54,271 nucleotides of DNA from Acetobacter sp. CAG:977. Lineage in GTDB: Bacteria > Pseudomonadota > Alphaproteobacteria > CAAGCB01 > CAG-977. The DNA lies in contig HF994928.1 of NCBI GenBank assembly GCA_000434295.1, forward strand, positions 1-54,271, given 5' to 3'. The position numbers were made by a program, and so were the translations under genes. The notes below the pieces were generated by a model. The model was not told the DNA's origin. It saw only the letters and a program-made list of their open reading frames with translations, and did no database searches. Positions 40,659 to 49,115 of this stretch are shown piece after piece. Each line of letters opens with the position of its first letter. The first letter of the stretch is position 1.

Positions 40659-41838
40659 CCGTCTCCCCGCCGGATACGGGCGGTTGCGCTTCAATGTTCC
40701 CCTCTGCCTGAGGCAGAACGCGAACGGGCATTCCTTCTTCGGGCGACCTGTTTTCCGTCCCGTCTTTTAAGGGGACGGGTTGCATTTTTTTAAGACGCCC
40801 CGTGGCTTCGGGCTCGGAAATCGCGGACGGCAAGTCGGCTTGAGCCGAAAAATCGACGGAATCCAAAACCAATTCCGCCTTTGCCGCTTGGGCGGGCGGG
40901 CGTTCGAACCTTAACTCAAAGCTTCCCGTTTCTCCGGGCGGCAAAGCCCCTAACGGAGACGGTGCGGCGCGGTCAGCCAAAAACCTGCCGTTCGAAGAAT
41001 AAAACACAACCTTGAACCGGCGCGGATAGGCATAGTCGGGCGATTGATTTTCCAATGATGCGTTAATAATCAAAAATTTCTTATAATCTTTTTCTATAAA
41101 CTCGTACGTTACCGTCTTAAACGCCATCGGAATCGTTTTGACTTTATGGAAAAAGGTCAGCCACACCGCCCCCGCAATACATAAAAGAGACAGAAAAAAC
41201 AACGGCTTTGACCATTCCTGCCAAAATGTCTTGTCGGGATAATCAACGGGGGTAAACGGCTCTTTAAATTCGGGGATTTTAAAGTCTTCGGGCAACTCCG
41301 TCCCCTCGGAAGGCGAATTGAAATCAAACGTCGGAGGTTCTTCCCCGTCATCATAAAAACCGAACTTTTCTTTTTTTTCTTCAAAAGCTTCGCCTTCGCG
41401 TTCATCGCCCGCAGGAGCATAAGATGACGCCGAAACATCCGAAAAAGCGGCATCTTGAGCTTGTTTGGCTTCCCGTTCCTGAGGTTCCCATTCCGCAGTT
41501 TTGCCTCCGCCGTTTAAAAAAGCCTGCCAATCGGGGGAATTGCCTTCTCCCGATGCATTGGGAAATGCCTGCCAATCCGGATTTTCGGATTTTCCTTCTC
41601 TGCCGAACGCCTGCCAATTCGGATCGGCTTTTGTTTCGGGAACGTACTCCTCCTGCGCATTGGTGCCGAACTTTCCTTGTCGGACATCCCATTCCTGTGC
41701 CGCCGATGAAGGCGCTTGAACGCCCAAATCAGGCATCCAGACCGTCCCGCACGAAGCGCAGCGCACCTTCTTGGCACGGCGCACCCGATCAGCCGGCGCA
41801 TCATAGACCGTTTGACATTTCGGACACGTCAAAAGCAT
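40621..41838 (-). CDS. Zinc-ribbon membrane protein (MJ0042-type ribbon, DUF3426-like C-terminus)
   Basis: This 404-residue protein opens with a zinc ribbon LTCPKCQTVYDAP ... VRCASCGTVWMPD, then an acidic low-complexity region with three WQAF repeats (NWQAF, DWQAF, DWQAF, about residues 70-110). One transmembrane helix (LFFLSLLCIAGAVWLTFF, about 210-230) precedes a beta-rich domain (FLIINASLENQSPDYAYPRRFKVVFYSS) like DUF3426, and a Pro-rich tail. The ribbon should be cytoplasmic. ATG 41838 with GAGG upstream was chosen. It is divergent from ftsE; in alphaproteobacteria this neighbour pairing is common. Function unknown, perhaps envelope-related. Confidence 0.82.
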   Translation of the reverse strand: MLLTCPKCQTVYDAPADRVRRAKKVRCASCGTVWMPDLGVQAPSSAAQEWDVRQGKFGTNAQEEYVPETKADPNWQAFGREGKSENPDWQAFPNASGEGNSPDWQAFLNGGGKTAEWEPQEREAKQAQDAAFSDVSASSYAPAGDEREGEAFEEKKEKFGFYDDGEEPPTFDFNSPSEGTELPEDFKIPEFKEPFTPVDYPDKTFWQEWSKPLFFLSLLCIAGAVWLTFFHKVKTIPMAFKTVTYEFIEKDYKKFLIINASLENQSPDYAYPRRFKVVFYSSNGRFLADRAAPSPLGALPPGETGSFELRFERPPAQAAKAELVLDSVDFSAQADLPSAISEPEATGRLKKMQPVPLKDGTENRSPEEGMPVRVLPQAEGNIEAQPPVSGGETVIPATAPSNTAP

Positions 41839-41970
41839 AAAAGCCTCTTTCGTTATAAATTCGGTTTTACTTCTTATAATATGCCCAAAATTTACATATA
41901 AAAGATTAACTTTGTGCATAATCTGTGTTTAATATACTCTCGTGTTTTGACATCAAGGAGTGTTTTTTGC

Positions 41971-42696
41971 GTGAATGCGCCCAACGTCATAGAATTTGAT
42001 GCCGTCGGTCTGCGCTACGGGCAGGGTCCCGAAGTGCTGAAAGACGTTACATTCGCCTTGCCTTCGGGATCTTTTCATTTCCTGACGGGCGAAAGCGGCG
42101 CGGGAAAAAGCTCTTTGCTAAGTCTGATGTACCTGTCCAGAAAACCGACGCGCGGACATATCAAAATGTTCGGAAAGTCCGTACAAAATTCGTCTCGGGA
42201 CGCCTTGCCGGAAATCAGAGCAAAAATCGGCGTCGTCTTTCAGGACTTCAGATTGCTTGACCATTTGTCGGCGGTGGATAACGTCGCTCTGCCCCTTAGA
42301 ATCGCAGGTCTGCCCGAAGCCGAAGTCCAAAAACGCGTCGTCGAATTGCTGACTTGGACGGGCTTGGCATCCCATCTGAACGCAAAACCTCCGACATTGT
42401 CGGGCGGGCAAAAACAAAGCGTCGCCATCGCTCGCGCCGTCATTAACAGACCGCAAATTCTGGTCGCCGACGAACCGACGGGAAACATGGACGATAAAAG
42501 CGCCGCCCGATTGCTGAGGCTGTTCGTCGAATTGAACAGACGCGGAACTACCGTCATCATCGCAACGCATAACGAAGCCCTGATCCGTGCGTTTCCTTAT
42601 CCGAGAATGCACCTGTCAAACGGCAGACTGTCGATTTTCCCCGCAGGATACGCCCCCGAAACCGCCCTGTTCAGGCAGGAGGAACGCCGTGTTTAG
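41971..42696 (+). CDS. ftsE: Cell division ATP-binding protein FtsE
   Basis: FtsE (241 aa) is the ABC ATPase that, with FtsX, controls septal peptidoglycan hydrolases. It has Walker A GESGAGKS, signature LSGGQKQ, Walker B ILVADEPTGN and ATHNEALI. It starts at GTG 41971 with AAGGAG 11 bases upstream. Its stop codon overlaps the ftsX start by eight bases. Confidence 0.95.
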   Translation: MNAPNVIEFDAVGLRYGQGPEVLKDVTFALPSGSFHFLTGESGAGKSSLLSLMYLSRKPTRGHIKMFGKSVQNSSRDALPEIRAKIGVVFQDFRLLDHLSAVDNVALPLRIAGLPEAEVQKRVVELLTWTGLASHLNAKPPTLSGGQKQSVAIARAVINRPQILVADEPTGNMDDKSAARLLRLFVELNRRGTTVIIATHNEALIRAFPYPRMHLSNGRLSIFPAGYAPETALFRQEERRV

Positions 42697-43585
42697 AAAA
42701 AACAGCGACCTGCCCTTTACGACCGATACATCCGCTTGGTTTTTGCCGTGGATGGTAATGCTTATGGTCTTTTTCGCCGGGCTGACAACCGCAGGCGCTT
42801 TGTCCCTGAATTCCATGCTGGGACGGTGGAGCCGTTCTATTTCAGGGTCTTTAACCGTCCAAATCCTGCCTTTGGAAGAAAACGGAAAAATCAATATTAA
42901 AAAAACTCAGCTGGAAACCGACGAAGTCCTTTCCGTTCTCAGAAAAACGGAAGGCGTCGCTTCCGCCAACGTCTTAACGGACAGCCAGTTAAAAGATTTA
43001 TTGAAACCGTGGTTGGGCGATTCTTTCCTGTTGGATGACCTGCCCATGCCCAGATTGATTGACGTTCGGCTGATCCCCGATACCGTCGTCGATTTGGATA
43101 AATTAAAAAACGTTTTGGCTAAACGCGCGCCGAACGCTTCCCTGGATATTCATAAACTGTGGTTGGGAAAATTGGTCAATCTGGCTCAAACGCTGAGCTT
43201 GCTGGCTTCTTCTCTCTTGGCTTTGGTCATCGCGACGACATCCATCATCGTAATTTACGTAACGTGCTCGGGATTGGACGTCCACAGACCCATCATCGAA
43301 TTGCTTCACTTAATCGGCGCTCACGACGATTATATCGCAAAACAGTATGCAGAACGCATCGCTTTTCTGTCTTCTTTGGGTGCCGTGATCGGTTTCGTTC
43401 TGGTCTTGCCCGTCATCTTTATGGTGTCTTCCCTTGCCGAAGGAATCAGAGGCGGATTACTGTCCGAAGCCAGATTCGATGTTTGGTCGTGGATTTTGCT
43501 TTCCCTGATTCCCGTTTTCGCCGTCTTGCTGTCCACATTGACGGCTTATTGGACGGTACAAAGAACTTTAAGGCGTTTGATGTGA
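42689..43585 (+). CDS. ftsX: Cell division protein FtsX
   Basis: FtsX (298 aa) has an N-terminal cytoplasmic stretch, one TM helix (about 20-40), a periplasmic domain (residues 45-165) and three C-terminal helices, as in the FtsX permease-like family. It starts at GTG 42689, just after AGGAGG. Its TGA overlaps the next GTG start (GTGA). Confidence 0.93.
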   Translation: MFRKNSDLPFTTDTSAWFLPWMVMLMVFFAGLTTAGALSLNSMLGRWSRSISGSLTVQILPLEENGKINIKKTQLETDEVLSVLRKTEGVASANVLTDSQLKDLLKPWLGDSFLLDDLPMPRLIDVRLIPDTVVDLDKLKNVLAKRAPNASLDIHKLWLGKLVNLAQTLSLLASSLLALVIATTSIIVIYVTCSGLDVHRPIIELLHLIGAHDDYIAKQYAERIAFLSSLGAVIGFVLVLPVIFMVSSLAEGIRGGLLSEARFDVWSWILLSLIPVFAVLLSTLTAYWTVQRTLRRLM

Positions 43586-44199
43586 AGCTGAAATCCAAAA
43601 AATTCGCCGCGCTTTTTATGCTCTGCCTCCTCTTGATGTGGGGCGTCGGCTTGATCTTGTTCGCTCAACGCGTCCGAAACGCCGAAATCGACGAAACGGC
43701 TGAAACCGATGCCATCGTGACCCTGACCGGCGGCACGGATCGCGTCGCAACGGGTACCGCTTTATTGAAAAACGGAAAAGCCAAAAAATTGCTCATCTCG
43801 GGCGTTAATCAGTCCGTCGACTGGAGCCTTTTGTCACAAACCATCGAAACTTTGCCCGAAGACATCGCCGATAAAATTACTTTGGGACACGTCGCCCTCG
43901 ATACTTGGGAAAATGCGTTGGAAAGCAAAAACTGGATGTTAAAAAACGGCTTTTCTTCCTTAAGGTTGGTAACTGCCGCCTATCATATGCCCCGAAGCCT
44001 CGCGGAATTTAAAAATGCCATGCCAGATTTCTTTATCGTTCCCCATCCCGTCTTTCCCGCAAACTTTAAACATGACGAATGGTGGAAATATCCCGGAACC
44101 GCCGCTTTGCTTATTTCGGAATATAACAAATTCCTGTTGGTATCCTTGCGCCAGGCGTTACCCTTTTTCCCTAAAAAATCAATCCCCGACCCTCAGTGA
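43582..44199 (+). CDS. YdcF/ElyC-like DUF218 membrane protein
   Basis: This 205-residue protein has one N-terminal TM helix (residues 7-29) and a DUF218 domain: AIVTLTGGTDRVATGTALLKNGKAKKLLISG, then HVALDTWENALESKNWM, and TAAYHMPRSLAEF. The family is linked to envelope polysaccharide metabolism (ElyC, SanA). GTG start with AAGG upstream; GTGA overlaps on both sides couple it to ftsX and plsC, a common alphaproteobacterial arrangement. Confidence 0.85.
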   Translation: MKLKSKKFAALFMLCLLLMWGVGLILFAQRVRNAEIDETAETDAIVTLTGGTDRVATGTALLKNGKAKKLLISGVNQSVDWSLLSQTIETLPEDIADKITLGHVALDTWENALESKNWMLKNGFSSLRLVTAAYHMPRSLAEFKNAMPDFFIVPHPVFPANFKHDEWWKYPGTAALLISEYNKFLLVSLRQALPFFPKKSIPDPQ

Positions 44200-44915
44200 G
44201 TGTTAAAATGAAATATATTCGTTCGATCCTGTTTAATCTGTTCTATTTCATTTGGACGTTCTGTCTGTCCTTTATCGGGTGCCTGACCGCTCCGTTGCCC
44301 AGAAAAGCCATCATGGGTATTGCAAAATTCTGGTCCGTCACCACCATGAAAGCCATGGAAGTCCTGATCGGATTGAAATACCGCGTCGAAGGAATTGAAA
44401 ATTTACCTGAAAATTCCGCTTTCATTATTGCTTCAAAGCATCAATCCGCTTTTGAAACCATCGCATATCACGCTATTTTCCCGCACCCCGTTTTTGTTTT
44501 GAAAAAAGAACTGCTGTGGTTGCCTTTGTTCGGGTGGAATTTGTTGTTGACGGGATGTATCCCCATTGACAGATCGTCAGGCATGAAAGCCATGCGTTCC
44601 ATTCTTGAAGGTACTCAAAAGCGTTTAAAAGAAGGCTACCCCGTCGTTATTTTCCCCGAAGGAACCAGAACGGCGCCCGGAACAACCGTAAAATATAATC
44701 CGGGCGTCGGATTGCTCTATGAACAATGTGATGTCCCCGTTATTCCCGTCGTTTTAAACTCGGGAGAATTCTGGAAAAGGAAAGCTTTCGTCAAACAGCC
44801 GGGAACAATCACGGTGAAAATCCTGCCTCAGATGCCCAAAGGATTGCCGAAACGCGAATTTATAAACCGTCTGCAAAGTGAAATCGAAAACGCTTATAAG
44901 ACTTTGAAACACTGA
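44196..44915 (+). CDS. plsC: 1-acyl-sn-glycerol-3-phosphate acyltransferase
   Basis: PlsC (239 aa) makes phosphatidic acid from lysophosphatidate. It has an N-terminal hydrophobic segment, the H-x4-D/E box as SKHQSAFE, PIDRSSG, and the FPEGTRT box. I report GTG 44196, which gives the GTGA overlap with the upstream gene; ATG 44208 is a possible alternative because neither has a strong Shine-Dalgarno. Confidence 0.92.
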   Translation: MSVKMKYIRSILFNLFYFIWTFCLSFIGCLTAPLPRKAIMGIAKFWSVTTMKAMEVLIGLKYRVEGIENLPENSAFIIASKHQSAFETIAYHAIFPHPVFVLKKELLWLPLFGWNLLLTGCIPIDRSSGMKAMRSILEGTQKRLKEGYPVVIFPEGTRTAPGTTVKYNPGVGLLYEQCDVPVIPVVLNSGEFWKRKAFVKQPGTITVKILPQMPKGLPKREFINRLQSEIENAYKTLKH

Positions 44916-44918
44916 ACT

Positions 44919-44948
44919 TAAAGCCCCGTCGGATACGGGGCTTTTCGT
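44919..44948. terminator. Terminator after plsC
   Basis: The hairpin AAAGCCCCGT-N5-ACGGGGCTTTT ends the ftsE-ftsX-ydcF-plsC operon; a convergent gene ends at 44976. Confidence 0.88.
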
Positions 44949-44975
44949 TTCTAAATAAAAACGACGGCATTCGTT

Positions 44976-45605
44976 TCAGACGATTATTTTTTCACTCCAC
45001 TCCGCAATCGCCGTTAAAACCGTTTCGGCAGAAGCATTCCTTTTCAATATCAGACGTTCTTGTTCATCAGCGATGCATAAAATGTCCGTCTTGCGCTCCG
45101 TACGTTTCCCCGTTTCCAAATAATGGCGCAACCTTATTGCAAAAAATGCCGCCTTAGACAATGCCGCCGCCTGTGCTTCATAATCCTGATCAAAAATCAA
45201 AGCGTGAACGGCTCCGTGATAAAGACAAGATGCCCCGAACACCAAAGATTCCCGTATTTCTTTTTGTGAAAACGGGGCTATAAAATCTTCCAACCTGCCG
45301 ATAATCGGTTTCGTATCAAAATACAAATTCAGAACATCAAAACGAGGCCATTTTCTCAACACCTCTGCCGAACAGACAAAACCGCACGCTTTGTCCGAAA
45401 ACGGCATGCTTTTTACCGTTTCTCCGTACGCTTTTATTTCTTGAATTCGGCATTCGTTTAAAACGACAACCATATCAATGTCGCTGTTTTGCGTCGCTTC
45501 TCCGCGTTTATAACTGCCTTGCAATCCGACAAACAAAAGATTTCGCCCGAAAACGAACTGCAGCTTTTCACAAAAATCCCCTGTCCAAGCGTTGATGTCT
45601 AACAA
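44976..45605 (-). CDS. Nucleotidyltransferase-domain protein
   Basis: This 209-residue protein has a minimal nucleotidyltransferase motif GSYKRGEATQNSDIDMVV (GS ... DxD) near residue 35, followed by an all-helical C-terminal domain resembling antibiotic-adenylyltransferase-like or HEPN-type partners. I prefer TTG 45605, five bases after GGAGG; GTG 45617 lies within that sequence context, right after a terminator T-run and without its own Shine-Dalgarno. Target (small molecule, protein or RNA) is unknown. It is not paired with an obvious antitoxin. Confidence 0.7.
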   Translation of the reverse strand: MLDINAWTGDFCEKLQFVFGRNLLFVGLQGSYKRGEATQNSDIDMVVVLNECRIQEIKAYGETVKSMPFSDKACGFVCSAEVLRKWPRFDVLNLYFDTKPIIGRLEDFIAPFSQKEIRESLVFGASCLYHGAVHALIFDQDYEAQAAALSKAAFFAIRLRHYLETGKRTERKTDILCIADEQERLILKRNASAETVLTAIAEWSEKIIV

Positions 45606-45616
45606 GTTTTCCTCCA

Positions 45617-45652
45617 CAAAAAAGCCTGTCGGGGCAACAGCTCCGACAGGCG
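45617..45652 (-). terminator. Terminator after pssA
   Basis: On the minus strand GCCTGTCGG-N-CCGACAGGC-type hairpin is followed by TTTTTT, between pssA and the downstream nucleotidyltransferase gene. Confidence 0.9.
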
Positions 45653-45671
45653 TCGTGTTTCAAAACAAATC

Positions 45672-46475
45672 TCAGGCTTTAACTTCTTCGACCGTTTTTT
45701 CGGATTTTTCCGTTTCCGTTCCTTCAGCTTTTGCCTTCAAACGTAAAAAGACATAAGAACACAAAGGAACGCTCAGCAAATACAGAATGCCGACAACGCC
45801 GACCGTCAGCCACGGTTCATAGACCAGCGCCCCCGCGAACAAACCGGCACACGCCAGAACGGGAATGACAAAGCGGACGGGAATGCGGAATTTCTTTAAC
45901 GAAATCGTCGGCAAACGTGACGCCATTAAAAACGCACTGATAAACAGGAATAATTCAACGAACCACCCCGAACGCAGGAACGGCGCCTGAAAATAGAAAT
46001 ACAGCATAATCGGCGTCAATGCGACCAGAGCTCCGCCCGGAGCAGGCAGACCGACAAAGAAATGCTTCCAATAATTCGGCAACGGATCATCGTCCAGCAT
46101 GATGTTAAAACGAGCCAAACGCAATGCGCAGCAAATCGGTACCAACAAAGCAAAAATCCAGCCGACGGGAGACGTTGTTCCCAATCCCCAGAAATACATC
46201 AGCAAGCCCGGCGCAACGCCGAAGCAAACGACATCGGACAAAGAATCCAATTCCGCACCGAAATCGGACGTTCCTTTAAGCATACGGGCAACGCGCCCGT
46301 CCAAAGCGTCAAAAACCGCCGCCATCAATATGGCAAACACCGCCCATTGAAAACGTCCTTCCATGGCAAAACGGATTGACGTTACCCCGGAAGACAGCGC
46401 AAACAGCGTTACCAAATTCGGCGCAATACGGTTAAGCGGCAAATCTTTTATCCGCTGACGAGGACTTTTTAACAT
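45672..46475 (-). CDS. pssA: CDP-diacylglycerol-serine O-phosphatidyltransferase
   Basis: PssA (267 aa) makes phosphatidylserine. The CDP-alcohol phosphotransferase motif is present as DALDGRVARMLKGTSDFGAELDSLSD, with about seven hydrophobic helices. I chose ATG 46475, one base after the psd stop with AAGGAG 12 bases upstream; GTG 46496 is an alternative. It is the second gene of psd-pssA, which together make phosphatidylethanolamine. The tail is acidic (EKSEKTVEEVKA). Confidence 0.93.
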   Translation of the reverse strand: MLKSPRQRIKDLPLNRIAPNLVTLFALSSGVTSIRFAMEGRFQWAVFAILMAAVFDALDGRVARMLKGTSDFGAELDSLSDVVCFGVAPGLLMYFWGLGTTSPVGWIFALLVPICCALRLARFNIMLDDDPLPNYWKHFFVGLPAPGGALVALTPIMLYFYFQAPFLRSGWFVELFLFISAFLMASRLPTISLKKFRIPVRFVIPVLACAGLFAGALVYEPWLTVGVVGILYLLSVPLCSYVFLRLKAKAEGTETEKSEKTVEEVKA

Positions 46476-46476
46476 T

Positions 46477-47184
46477 TTACGATACGACTCCTTCACGACC
46501 TTTACCCTTTACGGAAACATCGGCCAAAACGGTTTCTCCGGCAACGGCGATTTGTCCTTCAACGACTGACGGAGCAATGTCTTTGGGCAAATAAACGTCC
46601 AACCGACTGCCGAAACGAATCAATCCGAAACGTTCGCCGGCTTTCAGTTCGCGCCCTTCTTCAACCTGGCACAAAATACGGCGCGCAACCAATCCCGCCA
46701 CCTGAACAAACGCTATCTTATGACCCGTTACCGTTTCCATAACCAGCTGATTGCGTTCGTTATTTTCGCTTTCCTTATCCAAAGACACGTCAACAAACGC
46801 ACCCGGACGATAGACTATCTTGGAAATCTTGCCGCTCATCGGCGCGCGATTAACGTGAACGTTAAATACGCTCATGAAAACGCTGATCTTCGTCATCGGT
46901 TCAGAACCAAGCCCCAATTCTTCGGGAGGAACTTCTTCGGCTATCTTGCTGACAACACCGTCGGCGGGACTGATTACAAAATTGTCCCCCTTCGGCGTAA
47001 CGCGTTCCGGATCACGGAAAAAATAATAACACCATACCGTCAATACGATGCCTATCACGCCCAAAGGACGGCAAAGCATCCATAACAACATCGTTACGGC
47101 CGCAAAAATTCCGACAAAACGCCACCCTTCCGTATGAATGGGGGGCAAAACGTAACGCCGCCATGATAAATCTACTCGGGACAT
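46477..47184 (-). CDS. psd: Phosphatidylserine decarboxylase
   Basis: Psd (235 aa) is the short bacterial type. It has N-terminal TM segments, FFRDPERVTP, SPADGVVSKI, FMSVFNVHVNRAP, and the self-cleavage Gly-Ser in RFGSRLDVYLP that yields the pyruvoyl group. AGGAGG lies six bases upstream of the ATG. Confidence 0.95.
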   Translation of the reverse strand: MSRVDLSWRRYVLPPIHTEGWRFVGIFAAVTMLLWMLCRPLGVIGIVLTVWCYYFFRDPERVTPKGDNFVISPADGVVSKIAEEVPPEELGLGSEPMTKISVFMSVFNVHVNRAPMSGKISKIVYRPGAFVDVSLDKESENNERNQLVMETVTGHKIAFVQVAGLVARRILCQVEEGRELKAGERFGLIRFGSRLDVYLPKDIAPSVVEGQIAVAGETVLADVSVKGKGREGVVS

Positions 47185-47263
47185 ATAAGGCCTCCTGAAA
47201 ATTAAAGTCTTTTTGTTTTAAGCGATTCCTTGACCGCTTAAAAGTATTTTTTCACTTCTCTTG

Positions 47264-48244
47264 CTATTTTTCCGCTTTTTTGGGCAAAACAAATACTTGA
47301 TTCGGATAAATCAAATTCGGATCTTTTATTTGGTCTTTATTCGCACGATAAATCGTTACATAGGCAAAGCCGCTGCCGTACAAATGTTTCGCTATCGTCC
47401 ATAAATTATCTCCCTTGACTATCCGAACGCGACGCTGTTTCGACGTGTCGGCTCCTTTCGCCACGGAAAACGGAACTTCCGCTCTGGCAGAAACTTTGCC
47501 CCGTTCGTCGGCTTTGTCCGCACGCAACGTGTAAGAGCGACCGTTTTCCATGGTTCTGTACGATTTGAACGACCATTCGCCGTTTTCCGTCGTCTTAGCA
47601 GACCCTAAATACACGTTATCAAGATACAGGCGAACTTCGCCTTCGCCTTGTACCGTTCCGCGAACGACAAAAACTTTGCCGTTATAGTTCGCCGACATAA
47701 TGTTGACATAAGACGTTTCTGATGCTTCAGGCCCTTGCAGAACCTTGACGTCTTCGGCATCCGACGACATCAAAACCGCTATCGTGTCGTCCTGTTTCTT
47801 TGTTTCGGGAACCGTCACCACAACTATTTCGGCTTCTTCCCGCGACCGCACTTCGTCGTTTTTCAGCCACAGTTCGTGCGTCCCGACAATCAACGGATCC
47901 GACGGAATATAAACCCATTCCCCGCGATCATCCACGCTGACTGAAGCCAAAACGTTCTCTCCGTCCATCAAAGACAGCGTATCATTCGGAATGCCGCGTC
48001 CCGCCGCAACCATGCTGCCGTCGGGTTCGACTCGGACTATATCAAAAACAGGGCGACCGACTTCGGCTTCAACGGCAACAGGCTTCGACGGCTGATCATA
48101 AGTGTCGGCCTGTTCCAATTCTTCCGTAAAAAAAGTTGCCGACGATGCGCTTTCTTCCTTCCCGGCGTTCCAGCTCCAATATATGTACCCGCCGACCCCG
48201 ATTAACACAACCAGCGCAACACCCGCAAATATCTTCTTTTTCAC
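47264..48244 (-). CDS. Membrane-anchored LysM protein with Ig-like repeats
   Basis: This 326-residue protein has one N-terminal anchor (residues 4-24), an acidic linker, two Ig-like segments (DTLSLMDGENVLASVSVDDRG and EVRLYLDNVYLGSAKTTENG), and a C-terminal LysM domain (IVKGDNLWTIAKHLYGSG ... NLIYPNQVFVLP) that binds peptidoglycan. GTG 48244 was chosen with AGGG eight bases upstream; longer readings would overlap the tRNA-Pro gene. Similar proteins are common near psd in alphaproteobacteria. Confidence 0.85.
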   Translation of the reverse strand: MKKKIFAGVALVVLIGVGGYIYWSWNAGKEESASSATFFTEELEQADTYDQPSKPVAVEAEVGRPVFDIVRVEPDGSMVAAGRGIPNDTLSLMDGENVLASVSVDDRGEWVYIPSDPLIVGTHELWLKNDEVRSREEAEIVVVTVPETKKQDDTIAVLMSSDAEDVKVLQGPEASETSYVNIMSANYNGKVFVVRGTVQGEGEVRLYLDNVYLGSAKTTENGEWSFKSYRTMENGRSYTLRADKADERGKVSARAEVPFSVAKGADTSKQRRVRIVKGDNLWTIAKHLYGSGFAYVTIYRANKDQIKDPNLIYPNQVFVLPKKAEK

Positions 48245-48327
48245 AACAATCACCCTAAAAAAATAAAAAAAACTCAAAACCCTCTTGCAGGAAAGCAAAT
48301 ATCGCGTTATAAGCCTTCTTGTACTTT

Positions 48328-48404
48328 CGGAGTGTAGCTCAGCTTGGTAGAGCACTACGTTCGGGACGTAGGGGTCGTAGGTTCAAATCCTATCACTCCG
48401 ACCA
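48328..48404 (+). tRNA. tRNA-Pro (anticodon CGG)
   Basis: A 77-nt cloverleaf: acceptor CGGAGTG/CACTCCG, D-arm GCTC/GAGC, anticodon stem CTACG/CGTAG with loop TTCGGGA (anticodon CGG), T-arm TAGG-TTCAAAT-CCTA, discriminator A and encoded CCA. Confidence 0.96.
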
Positions 48405-48408
48405 AATC

Positions 48409-48437
48409 AGGGTTCGTGTCAACGAACCCTTTTTTGT
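48409..48437 (+). terminator. Terminator after tRNA-Pro
   Basis: AGGGTTCG-TGTCAA-CGAACCCT followed by TTTTTT, five bases past the tRNA; its end touches the convergent lipoprotein gene stop. Confidence 0.88.
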
Positions 48438-48874
48438 TAAAAAGATCCCTTCCTTATTCGTACTTCCACCTGACGTCCCTCTTGCGTCGCACGATCCGCA
48501 GAAACCATCGCGGGCAATCCTGATTCGGGTTTCATATCAATATATATCTTTTCGGGCAGAACACCAACCTCTAAAAATACATCTGCAACCGATAATGCCC
48601 TATGATACGCTTCATACGCCGCATTCGATGATGTCCCGCGATAGCTTTCATAGCCGACAATGCATACATCCGCATGCGCATACTTCGCTTTATACGCAAC
48701 TTTGCCGACTTCGTTCCTGCCCGCATCGCTCATCCGAACATGCCCGTATTCAAAATTTACAAAATAATACGGCTCCCATAAATTTCCGTCACACGCCGCT
48801 TCCCGCAGCCGCCCCTCAAAAACACTGCAGCCGGTGCAAAAAATTATCGTCAGTAATAAAAACTTTCTTTTCAT
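48437..48874 (-). CDS. OmpA-like lipoprotein
   Basis: This 145-residue protein has a short lipoprotein signal (LTIIFCTGC, Cys16) and a compact C-terminal OmpA-like domain (VCIVGYESYRGTSSNAAYEAYHRALSVADVFLEVGVLPEKI ... GRQVEVRI). The family binds peptidoglycan; the usual Asp/Arg contacts are partly altered. AAGGGA precedes ATG 48874; longer readings cross tRNA-Leu. Confidence 0.75.
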   Translation of the reverse strand: MKRKFLLLTIIFCTGCSVFEGRLREAACDGNLWEPYYFVNFEYGHVRMSDAGRNEVGKVAYKAKYAHADVCIVGYESYRGTSSNAAYEAYHRALSVADVFLEVGVLPEKIYIDMKPESGLPAMVSADRATQEGRQVEVRIRKGSF

Positions 48875-48912
48875 TTCGGCGTCCCTTGTGGTAAACAAGT
48901 ATCTGTTCCGGC

Positions 48913-48999
48913 GCGGATGTGGTGGAATGGTAGACACAACAGACTTAAAATCTGTTGAGGCTTGTCCTCGTGCGGGTTCGAGTCCCGCCTTCCGCACCA
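48913..48999 (+). tRNA. tRNA-Leu (anticodon TAA)
   Basis: An 87-nt class II tRNA: acceptor GCGGATG/CTTCCGC with one T-T mismatch, anticodon stem ACAGA/TCTGT with loop CTTAAAA (TAA), a variable arm, T-arm GCGGG-TTCGAGT-CCCGC, discriminator A and encoded CCA. Confidence 0.95.
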
Positions 49000-49019
49000 G
49001 AACCAACCCATTGTGACAC

Positions 49020-49047
49020 AGAGGCGCTTTTTGCGCTTCTTTTTTTT
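49020..49047 (+). terminator. Terminator after tRNA-Leu
   Basis: GAGGCGC-TTTTT-GCGCTTC (one G-T pair) followed by seven or more T residues. Confidence 0.75.
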
Positions 49048-49076
49048 ACCCGTTTCGTAAATTTACCCTTTTCATG

Positions 49077-49105
49077 AAAAAGGCGGGAAAATTTCCCGCC
49101 TTTTT
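49077..49105. terminator. Terminator at the end of the RND operon
   Basis: AAGGCGGGAAA/TTTCCCGCCTT hairpin flanked by A- and T-runs, 11 bases past the acrB-like stop codon; can act on both strands. Confidence 0.9.
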
Positions 49106-49115
49106 CTTTGCTTCG

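Noticed and set aside
44976..45605. A nucleotidyltransferase toxin-antitoxin pair
   Set aside because: No adjacent HEPN or antitoxin gene; the next gene upstream is pssA behind a terminator.
47216..47243. TTTTAAGCG ... CGCTTAAAA as terminator of the LysM gene
   Set aside because: The stem is perfect but on the gene's strand it is followed by A residues, not T; it could equally be part of the psd upstream region.
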